From Flavobacterium bernardetii (GTDB lineage Bacteria; Bacteroidota; Bacteroidia; Flavobacteriales; Flavobacteriaceae), in contig NZ_JAANOQ010000002.1 of assembly GCF_011305415.1 (NCBI RefSeq), positions 305,186 to 369,185 on the forward strand: a stretch of DNA of 64,000 nucleotides, in the 5' to 3' direction. A program made the translations under genes and the position numbers. The notes beneath the pieces are model-generated. The model did no database searches, had not been told where the DNA came from, and saw only the letters and a list, made by a program, of their open reading frames with translations. Position 1 is the stretch's first letter. Each line of letters begins with the position of its first letter. Shown one piece after another: positions 17,607-26,371 of this stretch.

Positions 17607-17690
17607 ATGAAATCGCCATTAACAAAAAGTTTGCGTAAGCAAACACCAATAAATAAAAAGGTGATAACATATATAACCACTAAAAAATAA
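17607..17690 (+). CDS. possible 27-residue basic peptide
   Basis: An ATG-started 27-codon frame in the gap between the cupredoxin-like gene and the next operon member, encoding a Lys-rich peptide (begins MKSPLTKSLRKQ). Nothing beyond position and start supports translation; it may be leader sequence only. Confidence 0.2.
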   Translation: MKSPLTKSLRKQTPINKKVITYITTKK

Positions 17691-17701
17691 AATCTACATA
17701 T

Positions 17702-18130
17702 ATGAAAACAATTTTTAATACCCTTCTTTTTTTCTTGCTTTTTGGTTTCACTTTTGCGCAAAGCAAGCCTACTTTTTCAGTAGTTGGTAATGCAATCAAT
17801 AAAGAAAATGTAACAAAAGGGAAACGTTTAGATATTTCTAAAATCAAAGTAGAAAACATTTCTGACAAACCCATATTCTTGGTTTGGGAAACCGTTTATA
17901 ATTCTTTTCCAAAGGAATGGGATTGTTCTATGTGTCAACACGGAGCTTGTCAGATTGGAATTCCGAAAGGTTCAGTTTTTAATAAACTAAATGCAGACCA
18001 GCAAGGATTTATTGCCATTCATGTCATTCCAACTCAAAAAACAGGAAAAGGCGTCGTTAAATTTAAGATCTATGATAAGGCAAATCCAGAATATTCAGAA
18101 ATCCTCACTTTTGAAGTTGAGGTATTATAG
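17702..18130 (+). CDS. small secreted Cys-rich Ig-like protein in tyrosinase operon
   Basis: A 142-residue protein with a signal peptide (cleavage after FTFAQ) and a beta-sandwich-like body. A compact cysteine cluster, WDCSMCQHGACQI (about 77-89), includes one CxxC plus a His and a third Cys. The end (GKGVVKFKIYDKANPEY ... LTFEVEVL) resembles the Ig-like domains of Bacteroidota exported proteins. It sits 37 bases before the tyrosinase gene. Bacterial tyrosinases often need a small copper-delivering caddie protein; the position and the Cys/His cluster make that role plausible, but there is no sequence match to known caddies. Confidence 0.55.
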   Translation: MKTIFNTLLFFLLFGFTFAQSKPTFSVVGNAINKENVTKGKRLDISKIKVENISDKPIFLVWETVYNSFPKEWDCSMCQHGACQIGIPKGSVFNKLNADQQGFIAIHVIPTQKTGKGVVKFKIYDKANPEYSEILTFEVEVL

Positions 18131-18167
18131 AGTAAGTAAATAATAAATAGTAATCAAAACAAAGAAA

Positions 18168-19607
18168 ATGAAAAAAGTAACTCTTTTATTAGCAATGATT
18201 TTGTTGGTAGCTATAGGCTATAGTCAAAACAAAAGTAACATCAAGTATGTGCGAAAAAACGCTTCATCACCAGAAGGAAAAGCCGATTTGGAAGCTATGA
18301 GTGTAGCATTTAAAAAAATGCGAGAAATGAGCTGTGATAATGGTTTGTCATGGTATTATCAAGGAGCAATACATAATATTCCAAATACCATTATTGGAAA
18401 AAACCAACTTTGCGCACAATATCAAAATATTATCAATAAACTATGGGCATGGGGAGATTGTACACACACCAATAGTGAAAATTCGAAATTGCATTTTCTT
18501 CTATGGCACAGAATGTATATTTGGCATTTAGAAAAAATTGTTAGAGAATTATCTGGAAAAGTCAGTTTTGCCCTTCCGTATTGGAATTATGGTGAAAATA
18601 ATGTAATGCCAGAAGAATTAAGAACTCCACAAAGTTCATTATATGAAAATGCTAGACAAGACATTTTAAATGAAGGTAAACCTATTCAACAAGCAGATGT
18701 TATAAATTTATTAAAGTCAATTAACAAATTGAAAAACATTCCTTCTTTTGCAGGGGGGGCTGGTTTTAGTGCTGCTTTAGAAGGTTCACCGCATAATTTC
18801 ATGCATGGCTATATTGGTAGAGGGCAGCATTACAATGAAATTTATCAAAAACAAACTGATGGGTTAATGGGATTGGTACCATCTGCAGGTTTTGACCCAG
18901 TTTTTTGGTTGCATCATAGTATGGTGGATCGTATTTGGGAATCTTGGGATGTTAGTCCTTATGGGCAAAGACCTACATTAGCAGAATTAGAAAAATATCC
19001 TTGGAAATATGAATTTATTGAACCGAATGGACAAAAAGTAACCTATACGGTACAACAAATGTATGATATTGTTTATAATTTAGATTATAAATATGACAAT
19101 TTACTGTACACGGATGATGATGAACAATTAGCATCTAATGAAAATATAAAGATGAATAAAACTTCTTTTCAAGAACCAAAAAAGACACTTGTTTGGGAAC
19201 AAAAAATAAACAAAACACTAGGAGAAACTACTTTTATCCATAAAATAGAAAATAAATTATCTAAAAACACAAGTAAGATGTTTAAAAGTGAAGCGAATTC
19301 AAATATGGTTTTAAATTTAGATATAGTGTTATATAAAGAACCAGTTGATTATTATACTGTTTATTTACGTTATTCTGGAGAAGAAGATAAATATGTTGGA
19401 ATGATGACTTTTTTCGGTGTAACTCATAACCATGGAACAGGAGATAATCATACTATTAGTGAGGAGGGTGTAAAACTGAATTATTCTTATTATGTGTCGG
19501 ATGTTTTGTTGTCAACGGATAAACCTTTTGAAGTTATTATCAAAAAGAATGGTTCAGGAGATGTTCAGGTAACTTTAGAGAAAATAAGTATGGTTAAAAT
19601 CAATTAA
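18168..19607 (+). CDS. secreted tyrosinase / polyphenol oxidase
   Basis: A 479-residue type-3 copper enzyme with a signal peptide (MKKVTLLLAMILLVAIGYSQ). It oxidises phenols or catechols with O2. Copper site A: His69 (GAIHNIP), a second His that is either His100 (CTHTNS) or His109 (KLHF), and His114 in LLWHRMYIWH. Copper site B: His209 and His213 (SPHNFMHGY) and His249/His250 in DPVFWLHHSMVDRIW. A C-terminal beta-rich domain (about 330-479, e.g. VDYYTVYLRYSGEEDK) resembles the shielding domain of plant polyphenol oxidases. In most tyrosinases the second and third site-A histidines are nine residues apart; here the nearest candidate is five away. Last gene of a three-gene unit; a hairpin follows. 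Confidence 0.9.
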   Translation: MKKVTLLLAMILLVAIGYSQNKSNIKYVRKNASSPEGKADLEAMSVAFKKMREMSCDNGLSWYYQGAIHNIPNTIIGKNQLCAQYQNIINKLWAWGDCTHTNSENSKLHFLLWHRMYIWHLEKIVRELSGKVSFALPYWNYGENNVMPEELRTPQSSLYENARQDILNEGKPIQQADVINLLKSINKLKNIPSFAGGAGFSAALEGSPHNFMHGYIGRGQHYNEIYQKQTDGLMGLVPSAGFDPVFWLHHSMVDRIWESWDVSPYGQRPTLAELEKYPWKYEFIEPNGQKVTYTVQQMYDIVYNLDYKYDNLLYTDDDEQLASNENIKMNKTSFQEPKKTLVWEQKINKTLGETTFIHKIENKLSKNTSKMFKSEANSNMVLNLDIVLYKEPVDYYTVYLRYSGEEDKYVGMMTFFGVTHNHGTGDNHTISEEGVKLNYSYYVSDVLLSTDKPFEVIIKKNGSGDVQVTLEKISMVKIN

Positions 19608-19632
19608 TAACTAATTGATTTCATAAAATTAA

Positions 19633-19698
19633 CGTCAGTTTGAGTGTTTTTTTGTTCCGTTTTTACGCTGCAAAAAACACTCGGACTGGCGTTTTTTT
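19633..19698 (+). terminator. terminator made from a dispersed palindrome
   Basis: Arms CGTCAGTTTGAGTGTTTTTT (19633-19652) and AAAAAACACTCGGACTGGCG (19672-19691), then a T run. Same family as 7535-7614 and 30686-30802. It follows the tyrosinase stop by about 25 bases. Confidence 0.8.
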
Positions 19699-19873
19699 AA
19701 TTTAGTAAAGTTTTTTATAAAGTGCTTTTGTAACATTTTTTTTGAAAATATTTTTTGTTGCAACTTTTGTTGTTTTATTTTTGGAATGAAAAATAAATAA
19801 CAGATTGTAGAGTGGGTTTGCGCTTTGTGTAAATAAAAACACCTGACAGGTTTGAGGCTGTCTGGTGTTATGG

Positions 19874-22800
19874 TTACTTTCTTCTTATTTTAGTTATTTT
19901 ATCATCTTTTGCGGAATAGCTTGAAATAAATTTAATTTTCCTTAAATTTTCAATAAATTTTAAATTATTTTCATTGTTTTTAATAGGTGGTTTTATTAAT
20001 CCAACCTCTATTATTTCTTTAAATGGAGTGCTTAGTAATGCTAAAACAGTTTCAATTTTATTAACTTCACTTGAGAAAAGATTAAAGTATATATTGCATA
20101 ATTTTACTTTTGTATCTAAAGAAGTAATATTCTGTAATAAATTTATGAAATACGAATAAGAGAGCGCAATAGCTGAGTGACTTTTTAAAATTTCTCCAAT
20201 TAAGTTGCCTAGATTGTTTTCTTTACTAATTTGGTTTTCGGATATTTCAGTAATTATTTCAATTTTGTTTTCTTGGGTTAAATTAGAACTTAATAATGAT
20301 TCATATTCTTTTTCTTCAAGTTCGTAATCGATTACTTCTTCATCTCTTTGTTTAATATATTCGTCAAAATTCAATTTAATTAAGAAAGTTTGTTTGCCTG
20401 AAAAATTTTCTCTTAACAATTCAAAATTTTCTTTGCGAAGTGCAATGATTCCTTTTTCAATCAACATTGTTATTTTTGTTTCCCCAATATTTTCAATTTC
20501 TAATTCATCATAACTATCCTCAATATTTTTGATTAGAAATAAATATGCAATATCGGAAATCTCATCTGTCAAGATTAAATTCTCAATAAATTCATCTCTC
20601 ATTTCTTCTTTGATAGATGTGCTTTTTATGTCAATTTTTGATAATTCCAAATAATTTTTTTCAATGTTTAAATATGGAATTAAGAACTCATCAAAATTAT
20701 ACTTTTCATAGTATTTGAATACATTTAACCAAGTCGGTTTTATTTTACTTAGTGAAAATAAATTAATCCAACTTTCAGGATTTTTTATATCTTCAATATT
20801 TTCAAATACTACATCTTGATATTTAATAATTTCATAAAGTTGTTCTTGATCATTAAGTTTTGGGTTATTTATTAAATTAATTAAAAATTTTTCACTTTCT
20901 TTTGTGTTATTTTCAAGATTTAAAAACACATTAGTTATATACTGTTTTATGTTTTCTTCAATATAATAAATTAAAAACTCACATTTTGAATTTAATATAG
21001 TTGTGTAGTTTGAGATTTCTAAATCACTCACTAAGATTTCTTCTTCAGTTTTCTCAAAAATAATCTGTTTAATCATTTCAATATTTAATTCATATAAATT
21101 ATTTTTATATATAAAGTCAAATAAATTTTGATTTACTTGTGAATCTAATGGAGAAATAAATTTGATTTTTAATATTAATAAACTATTTTCTATATTTTTA
21201 TTTTCAAAATGAATTAAATTAAGAAAATCACTTTTTTTAGAAATATAATTTGAAAGTTTTTTATCCTTATCCTGAATTTTCAAAATTTCGGGACTAACAT
21301 TCATAAGTAAGGGTTTAAGTATAAAGTCCTTATTGTCATTTGTTAAATTACTTCCATCAATATAATTCCAAAAATTCGAGTATTTTAAACATATTGTTTT
21401 TACAAATTTTTCAATATGTTTTCCTGTTTTCACATAAAGCTCTATGAATTCTTTCGTTCTTTCATTTTCATCATTAAATTGAATAAATATTTTGTCAAAG
21501 TCACCAATTTCTTTTTCTAATAAATAATCAATGAACTGAATATTTAAAATTTCATTTTTATGAAAATCGTTTTCTAAATGCTTAATCAAATTTTCAATTT
21601 TATCTAACTTAAAATCAACTTGTAGGGCATTATTATTTCTAATACTTAGAATGAAATTTTTATCGTTTCTACTGATATCTCCTTCTTTGAAAATCGAAAT
21701 ATAATCAAAGTAGTCTTCTGCAATGAAGCCATTGCTTATAAAATAAACTAAAACATCTGACTTTTTTAATTCAACATTGAGTTGTTCATCTGAATTTTTA
21801 TTTTTTGTTAAAATCTTATGAAGACTATAGCTTTTAATTTTGTTTATTTCCTCATTTGAGATACGATTTAAATTTTTTAATTTTTCAATATCTTTATTTT
21901 CTTTTTCAAATATAAATTCAACTCTTTTATCATAATTATAATTTAAATCAACTTTACTTTCAATTTTTTCAAAACTTAAGTCCATTTCAGTTGGAACAGT
22001 ATTTATTCTATGAAGATATGTGTCAAGAAATTTTTCTGTATATGAGATTACTTTTGTTTTTCTTATTTCCTCAAAAACATCCTCCTCAATTAGTTTGTCT
22101 ATTTGATTTAAAAAATATGTTTTCTCTTTAATAATAATACTTGTCGTTTCATTTGGGAGTAATTTGAATAACTCTGAAATATAAAGTTTTCGTAAATCTT
22201 TTATATTGTTTATTTTTGTTTTATTATCAACTATATCTTTTAATTTTGTTATTTCGTTATTATTATCAATAATTTTTTGTTCCTCAATTTCAGTCTGTTT
22301 TTGTTTGATTGTTTTTAAATCTATATTAAAAACTTCATAAATCATTCCTTCATTTTTATGTAGTATTGCGAAATCTTTAGGGAATAAGTTTTTGTAAATA
22401 ATAAATGACAATAATTTATTAGGTATTAATTCAATTTCTGTTTCTTTAGTAAGTTTGTCATGATAAATTTTATATTCATTAATTATGTTTTTTAATAAAC
22501 GCATATCATCAATATATAATGAGATATCATATAATAAATTTTTATCTATTTCATCATTCTTCAATTTTTCTAACAAAAAGTCATAAGAATTTGATGAATT
22601 AATAACAGGGATAATTGGTAAAATAAAATCAAAAAATTTTGTTCTATCACTGTTTTTGAACATTTCATCTTTCAAAGCATAAATAAAAACAATATGTCTG
22701 TTAACTTGTTTAGAAATATTTATTAATAAATTTATTTCTCGAAGTTTTGTAAATATTTCAGGTTCTTGAAATCGATCTAAATCTTCAATTAAAACAACAT

Positions 22801-23746
22801 TATATTTTGTTCTTTCAAAAAAGTAAATTATTTCATCAATGTTTTTGTTTAAAATGGAATTATCAGTAACTTCTCTGTTTAATTCTACTTCTCCCTTCAG
22901 ATTTATTTTATTAAATTTAAAATCATTTACAGTTTTTACAAAGCTTTTAATAATATAAAAAGCTCCTAAAAAAAGAGATATAATAGAAAGAATTTCGAAA
23001 ATTTTAAAATTGATTTCACAGTTTTTACTTTCAAAAAAATAGAATTTAACGCAATTTAGTTTTGTAATTAAAGTATTGTGAAATAGAAAAATATAAGCTA
23101 ATACAGTTGTTAAACAAAATATTGAGTTGATATATATAGAATGATTTTTTAAGTTTTTTATTCTTTGAAATCTTGAATTTGGAATTGTACTGCTTTTTTC
23201 AACATAAAGCATTTGTTGTAGAATACTAAGTTCTATTTTTTTATTTATTTCATCTGATTTAGTAGAATCAAGCTTTGTTGACTGAATTGTACTTTCCTCT
23301 AATTTGTCGAATAAATCATCAAAAGTTGCTAATGAAATATTCAAGTATTCGAATTCAGGATGCTTTTCTTTAAAAGTTTTTAGAATACTACTCTTACCTG
23401 AACCATATGAACCAGTTAATGCGATGTTTTTTACATTCTTGTTTTTTAAAGCCCAAAATAGTGAATCAATGTAAATGTTACCATTATTAACAATTACTGG
23501 AGTTAGGTCTTCAAATGAATTATTATTAATATTTATAGGGTAGCCCAATTTACAAATTAAATTGTTCTTAATTTGTTTTAAGCGATTTGAATACTTATTG
23601 AATACTATTTCGGTATAAATTTTAAAATATCCTTTAGTTTTTTGTTCAATATTAATTTCTGTGGCCTCTACAACTATTTCTTCAAGCTTAATTATCTTCT
23701 CAATTTTGTAGCCTAGTATTTTCATTATTTCTTCTAGTATTTTCAT
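19874..23746 (-). CDS. YobI/KAP-family P-loop ATPase, membrane-anchored
   Basis: A 1290-residue protein. A Walker A loop GSYGSGKSS lies at 112-120 (Lys118) and a Walker B segment NVVLIEDLDRF at about 316-326; the D-L-D-R form is typical of KAP/YobI NTPases. Two membrane helices (about 207-227 and 248-268) sit between Walker A and Walker B, the KAP arrangement. Next comes a sensor-like strand, HIVFIYALKDEMF. The remaining 850 residues are Ile/Lys/Asn/Glu-rich, probably helical repeats, without a known domain. KAP-type ATPases are often linked to conflict with phages or plasmids; that role is inference here. It stands alone, has strikingly low GC and is flanked by dispersed repeats, consistent with transfer. 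Met8 is an alternative start. Confidence 0.82.
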   Translation of the reverse strand: MKILEEIMKILGYKIEKIIKLEEIVVEATEINIEQKTKGYFKIYTEIVFNKYSNRLKQIKNNLICKLGYPININNNSFEDLTPVIVNNGNIYIDSLFWALKNKNVKNIALTGSYGSGKSSILKTFKEKHPEFEYLNISLATFDDLFDKLEESTIQSTKLDSTKSDEINKKIELSILQQMLYVEKSSTIPNSRFQRIKNLKNHSIYINSIFCLTTVLAYIFLFHNTLITKLNCVKFYFFESKNCEINFKIFEILSIISLFLGAFYIIKSFVKTVNDFKFNKINLKGEVELNREVTDNSILNKNIDEIIYFFERTKYNVVLIEDLDRFQEPEIFTKLREINLLINISKQVNRHIVFIYALKDEMFKNSDRTKFFDFILPIIPVINSSNSYDFLLEKLKNDEIDKNLLYDISLYIDDMRLLKNIINEYKIYHDKLTKETEIELIPNKLLSFIIYKNLFPKDFAILHKNEGMIYEVFNIDLKTIKQKQTEIEEQKIIDNNNEITKLKDIVDNKTKINNIKDLRKLYISELFKLLPNETTSIIIKEKTYFLNQIDKLIEEDVFEEIRKTKVISYTEKFLDTYLHRINTVPTEMDLSFEKIESKVDLNYNYDKRVEFIFEKENKDIEKLKNLNRISNEEINKIKSYSLHKILTKNKNSDEQLNVELKKSDVLVYFISNGFIAEDYFDYISIFKEGDISRNDKNFILSIRNNNALQVDFKLDKIENLIKHLENDFHKNEILNIQFIDYLLEKEIGDFDKIFIQFNDENERTKEFIELYVKTGKHIEKFVKTICLKYSNFWNYIDGSNLTNDNKDFILKPLLMNVSPEILKIQDKDKKLSNYISKKSDFLNLIHFENKNIENSLLILKIKFISPLDSQVNQNLFDFIYKNNLYELNIEMIKQIIFEKTEEEILVSDLEISNYTTILNSKCEFLIYYIEENIKQYITNVFLNLENNTKESEKFLINLINNPKLNDQEQLYEIIKYQDVVFENIEDIKNPESWINLFSLSKIKPTWLNVFKYYEKYNFDEFLIPYLNIEKNYLELSKIDIKSTSIKEEMRDEFIENLILTDEISDIAYLFLIKNIEDSYDELEIENIGETKITMLIEKGIIALRKENFELLRENFSGKQTFLIKLNFDEYIKQRDEEVIDYELEEKEYESLLSSNLTQENKIEIITEISENQISKENNLGNLIGEILKSHSAIALSYSYFINLLQNITSLDTKVKLCNIYFNLFSSEVNKIETVLALLSTPFKEIIEVGLIKPPIKNNENNLKFIENLRKIKFISSYSAKDDKITKIRRK

Positions 23747-23830
23747 GATTTTTTGTTAAATAGTCGTTCCCAAAATTAACCAAAAAAACATTCTTAAAAC
23801 CACGTAGAATTACCTGTTTTTTAATTATTT

Positions 23831-23921
23831 TTTTGTTACACTTTTTGTCACAAAATTTAATCGAGCAATTTTTTTGTCACAGTTTTGTCACAAATTTTTT
23901 CAAACAGAATTTTTTGTCACA
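23831..23921 (-). promoter_or_regulatory. repeated TTTTGTCACA words upstream of the ATPase gene
   Basis: TTTTGTCACA occurs at 23843-23852, 23872-23881, 23883-23892 and 23912-23921, with a variant TTTTGTTACA at 23831-23840. Alternate copies are 40-41 bp apart, so this is a roughly 40-bp tandem repeat or a phased operator array, 85-175 bp upstream of the start at 23746. Confidence 0.5.
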
Positions 23922-23927
23922 AATTTT

Positions 23928-24052
23928 GTTATTTTATTTTAAACTAAAAAATAAATAACAAAAACCGTTATTTTTTTCTCTAAATGAAAATAAAATAACA
24001 GTTTTTAAAATGGGTTATAAAACCTGACAGGTTTCAAAAACCTGTCAGGTTT
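23928..24052. repeat. dispersed GTTATTTT hairpins and AACCTGACAGGTT palindromes
   Basis: Hairpin pair related to 13523-13597 (23928-24001), followed by AAACCTGACAGGTTT (24020-24034) and its reverse form AACCTGTCAGGTTT (24039-24052), together a strong stem-loop. The same word recurs at 19840-19853, 24242-24256 and 24868-24882. Confidence 0.75.
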
Positions 24053-24110
24053 AGGAATAGTATAAAGTTTATCTTATTGTTTGATTCGCAATGATGCTGT
24101 TTTGTTATTT

Positions 24111-24229
24111 GCCACGAATTCTCGAATTTTTTTAAAAACTAATGTGAAAATTAGTTCCTTTTATTTATCCCGATACATCGGGACGAATGAATTCGAATAG
24201 CAAATCCGATTCCTTCGAAAATTCGTGGC
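24111..24229. repeat. 119-bp inverted-repeat unit
   Basis: Ends GCCACGAATT (24111-24120) and AATTCGTGGC (24220-24229), with inner hairpins AACTAAT/ATTAGTT and TCCCGATACATCGGGA (24168-24183). No coding content. Size and inverted ends resemble a miniature element, but no target duplication was identified. Confidence 0.55.
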
Positions 24230-24267
24230 AAAAATATTTATAAACCTGTCAGGTTTGAAAATTGGTT

Positions 24268-24357
24268 TTAATCCTCATGACTACCATCTTCCGCCATTCG
24301 TACCATTTTTTGGGTAAACTTCGCTACTACGTCCACCAAATCTTGTTGAGCAGCCAT
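24268..24357 (-). CDS. possible 29-residue peptide or gene remnant
   Basis: ATG-started 29-codon frame just downstream of the phosphatase gene, encoding an amphipathic segment (MAAQQDLVDVVAKFTQKMV...). It reads like the C-terminal helix of a lost larger protein; a TAG lies seven codons upstream of the ATG. Confidence 0.25.
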   Translation of the reverse strand: MAAQQDLVDVVAKFTQKMVRMAEDGSHED

Positions 24358-24384
24358 TACTTGATGGATGTTATTCTAGGTCAT

Positions 24385-24852
24385 CTAAAAATCTCCGTAA
24401 AAAACCTGAAAACAGGGTAATCCTAATTCTTTTCGCCACATATCTACTACTTGATTTCTGTCGTCTAATACAAACTCTATAAAAAATTTATCTTTTATGT
24501 ATTCATTATAAATCTCTGTTTTTATACTAGCATCTTTTCGGTAATCTTTAGTTTTTCGCATCAGTAACATATCAAATGCAATCGAATGCTTTTCTAAAAA
24601 CAATAGTGTTTGTGGTTTAAATTGATCTTCTCTTCCCGAAACTAAAAGGATTTGATATCCTAACATTTTGTAGTTTCGCAACAAATTGCCAACGGGTTCA
24701 TTTAAAATATCTTGCTCACATCGTCCCGCATCAAACGGATTTCTCCCGTTCATAAAAGCTAAAGTTCCATCTAAATCGCAGATAATAGCTTTTGGTAATG
24801 TTGGGTTTTGAGTGATGTATTTGGGTTCTTCTTTTATGATTCTTTTTTTCAT
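24385..24852 (-). CDS. PNKP-type 3'-phosphatase (HAD), stand-alone
   Basis: A 155-residue protein that is nearly all a polynucleotide 3'-phosphatase domain of the T4 Pnkp type, without the kinase half. HAD motifs: Asp26 and Asp28 in ICDLDGTLAFMNGR, VSGRE (about 92-96), the Arg/Lys segment KTKDYRKDASIK, and LDDRNQVVDMWR near the end. The C-terminus ends GDF, as I recall T4 Pnkp does. Such enzymes remove 3'-phosphate or 2',3'-cyclic phosphate from broken RNA or DNA ends before ligation. It lies 40 bases downstream of the slipin gene on the same strand, in a locus with tRNA-like RNAs, an HD phosphohydrolase and a WYL regulator. This context favours RNA-end processing. Confidence 0.9.
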   Translation of the reverse strand: MKKRIIKEEPKYITQNPTLPKAIICDLDGTLAFMNGRNPFDAGRCEQDILNEPVGNLLRNYKMLGYQILLVSGREDQFKPQTLLFLEKHSIAFDMLLMRKTKDYRKDASIKTEIYNEYIKDKFFIEFVLDDRNQVVDMWRKELGLPCFQVFYGDF

Positions 24853-24892
24853 GATGTTGCTCTATTAAAACCTGACAGGTTTGGTGTACTTA

Positions 24893-25990
24893 TTATTTTA
24901 CGAAAATTTCTTTCAATTGTCCGATGATGTTTCCGCTTCCAGAAATAGTTAATTTACCAATTTTATCTGCAATTTTCTCTACATATTCCATTTCTTTCAA
25001 TTTCCACAACATGTCGTTTTCTTCCATTAATTTGGCGGTGTTTAACATGCTTCTCATAGCAGCCGTTTCTTCACGTCTCATGATGCTATTGGCTTGCGCT
25101 TTTTTCTCGGCCACCAAAACCTGATTCATGATTTCTTTCATATCACCTGGTAAAATAACATCTCTAATTCCAGCATCAGAAACCGCTAAACCTAAATCGT
25201 TAATTTTGGAAGTTACTTGTTCTAAAATTTCTTTCGAGATCGTATCTTTTCTAGTCAACAATTCGTCTAATGTAAAGTTGCTAATGAAAGTTCTTATCGC
25301 CAATTGCATCACAATGTACAATTGTTTGTCAAACTCCTTGTTGTTCACTAAGGCTTTAATGGTATCTACAACTTGGTATCTTACAAAAAAGTTAATACGC
25401 AAAGCGGCTTTGTCTTTTGTCAATAATTCTTGACCAGAGATTTCCATTTGTTGTTGTCTCACATCCATGTTTTTTACTTCAAGTGATATGGCATTTTTCC
25501 AAAAGTAATACGTTCCAGCTTGTAATTCTTTTATAATTTTTCCGTTTTCAAATAGTAATCCTTTTTCAAAGTTGGCTACTTCAAATTTTCTAACAAAAGG
25601 TCTTACTTTAACGTTTTCCAATAAAGCATCCATAATTTTTTCAGTAATAGCTACTTTGGAAACATCGGCTTTAATAAATGAATTTTCTACATAGCCTTTC
25701 CAAAACGCATATCTACCCGTTAGTAAAACTTCTTTAAATAAGCCATTTGTAAAATATAAAGCCAATTCATTATCTGCTACTTCTACAATTTCTAAAAGTG
25801 AAGCCAATTTTTCATTTTGCAATAAAATATTTAATTCTATTGGTGCTACGAAAGATTGTTTCATTTCGTATGTTTTTACTTCTTTGTTTCCTAAAATCCA
25901 AAAAGTTCCTTGTTGTAATACGTCTACTAATTTTCCTTTTTCAAAAATCAAACCTACTTGGTACGCATTGATAATAATTCTTTTTATCAT
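24893..25990 (-). CDS. slipin / SPFH-Band 7 family protein, no membrane segment
   Basis: A 365-residue SPFH protein. The Band 7 core spans about 150-310 (VANFEKGLLFENGK, VKNMDVRQQQMEISGQELLTKDKAALRINFFVRY, LGLAVSDAGIRDVILPGDM) and is followed by the Ala/Glu-rich helix after EKKAQANSIMRREE. The first 50 residues repeat the start of the core (VGLIFEKGKLVDVLQQGTFW against KGLLFENGKIIKELQAGTYYFW), an internal duplication. Unlike most slipins it has no hydrophobic anchor, so it is probably soluble and oligomeric. Soluble slipins of this type occur beside RNA-repair genes (RtcB, PNKP), so it may act as a scaffold. It lies downstream of the tRNA-like RNA block on the same strand. Confidence 0.88.
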   Translation of the reverse strand: MIKRIIINAYQVGLIFEKGKLVDVLQQGTFWILGNKEVKTYEMKQSFVAPIELNILLQNEKLASLLEIVEVADNELALYFTNGLFKEVLLTGRYAFWKGYVENSFIKADVSKVAITEKIMDALLENVKVRPFVRKFEVANFEKGLLFENGKIIKELQAGTYYFWKNAISLEVKNMDVRQQQMEISGQELLTKDKAALRINFFVRYQVVDTIKALVNNKEFDKQLYIVMQLAIRTFISNFTLDELLTRKDTISKEILEQVTSKINDLGLAVSDAGIRDVILPGDMKEIMNQVLVAEKKAQANSIMRREETAAMRSMLNTAKLMEENDMLWKLKEMEYVEKIADKIGKLTISGSGNIIGQLKEIFVK

Positions 25991-26167
25991 AATTTCTTAA
26001 TTTTATTTTGTTGTTTTTTTATTTTAATTGAAAAAAATCTTCAGTCCTTCATCCATAATCTAAAACGGAAATAAGTTAGAGAGCAATTGCATTTTAAGGC
26101 TTTAGTATTCTTTTTTGAAACTTTTAAAATTTAAGTTACAAGCCAATACAAAAGCAAAAAAACGGAA

Positions 26168-26196
26168 CTGAAATCGATTCGTATTTCAGGTTTTTT
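26168..26196. terminator. hairpin ending the RNA block
   Basis: Perfect stem CTGAAAT (26168-26174) / ATTTCAG (26183-26189) around an 8-base loop. On the minus strand it is followed by TTCCG and T7; on the plus strand T6 follows. Likely the 3' end of RNA B. Confidence 0.6.
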
Positions 26197-26289
26197 CTTA
26201 TGTGTTTTTCTAAGACAAAGTCAAATTAAACCGACTAAGACCAAAGATTTTTAATGGTCATCTTTTTTGAGAGTGATGGAACTCTGAAA

Positions 26290-26362
26290 ACAGATTTTTA
26301 GTCTGTTGGCGACAAGCCGCTGTCAAATGCAAACCAAAATTGCATGTAGGATTCGAACCTAC
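26290..26362 (-). ncRNA. permuted tRNA mimic, module 2
   Basis: Read on the minus strand: T arm GTAGG-TTCGAAT-CCTAC (26362-26346); 3' acceptor strand ATGCAA (26345-26340); a 7-base cap TTTTGGT; 5' acceptor strand TTGCAT (26332-26327); two-base linker TT; D arm GACA-GCGGCT-TGTC (26324-26311) with GG in the loop; then ACAGA-CTAAAAA-TCTGT (26306-26290), a 5-bp stem with a 7-base loop like an anticodon arm. The acceptor ends are joined, so it cannot be a normal tRNA. Confidence 0.75.
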
Positions 26363-26371
26363 GTAATCAAT

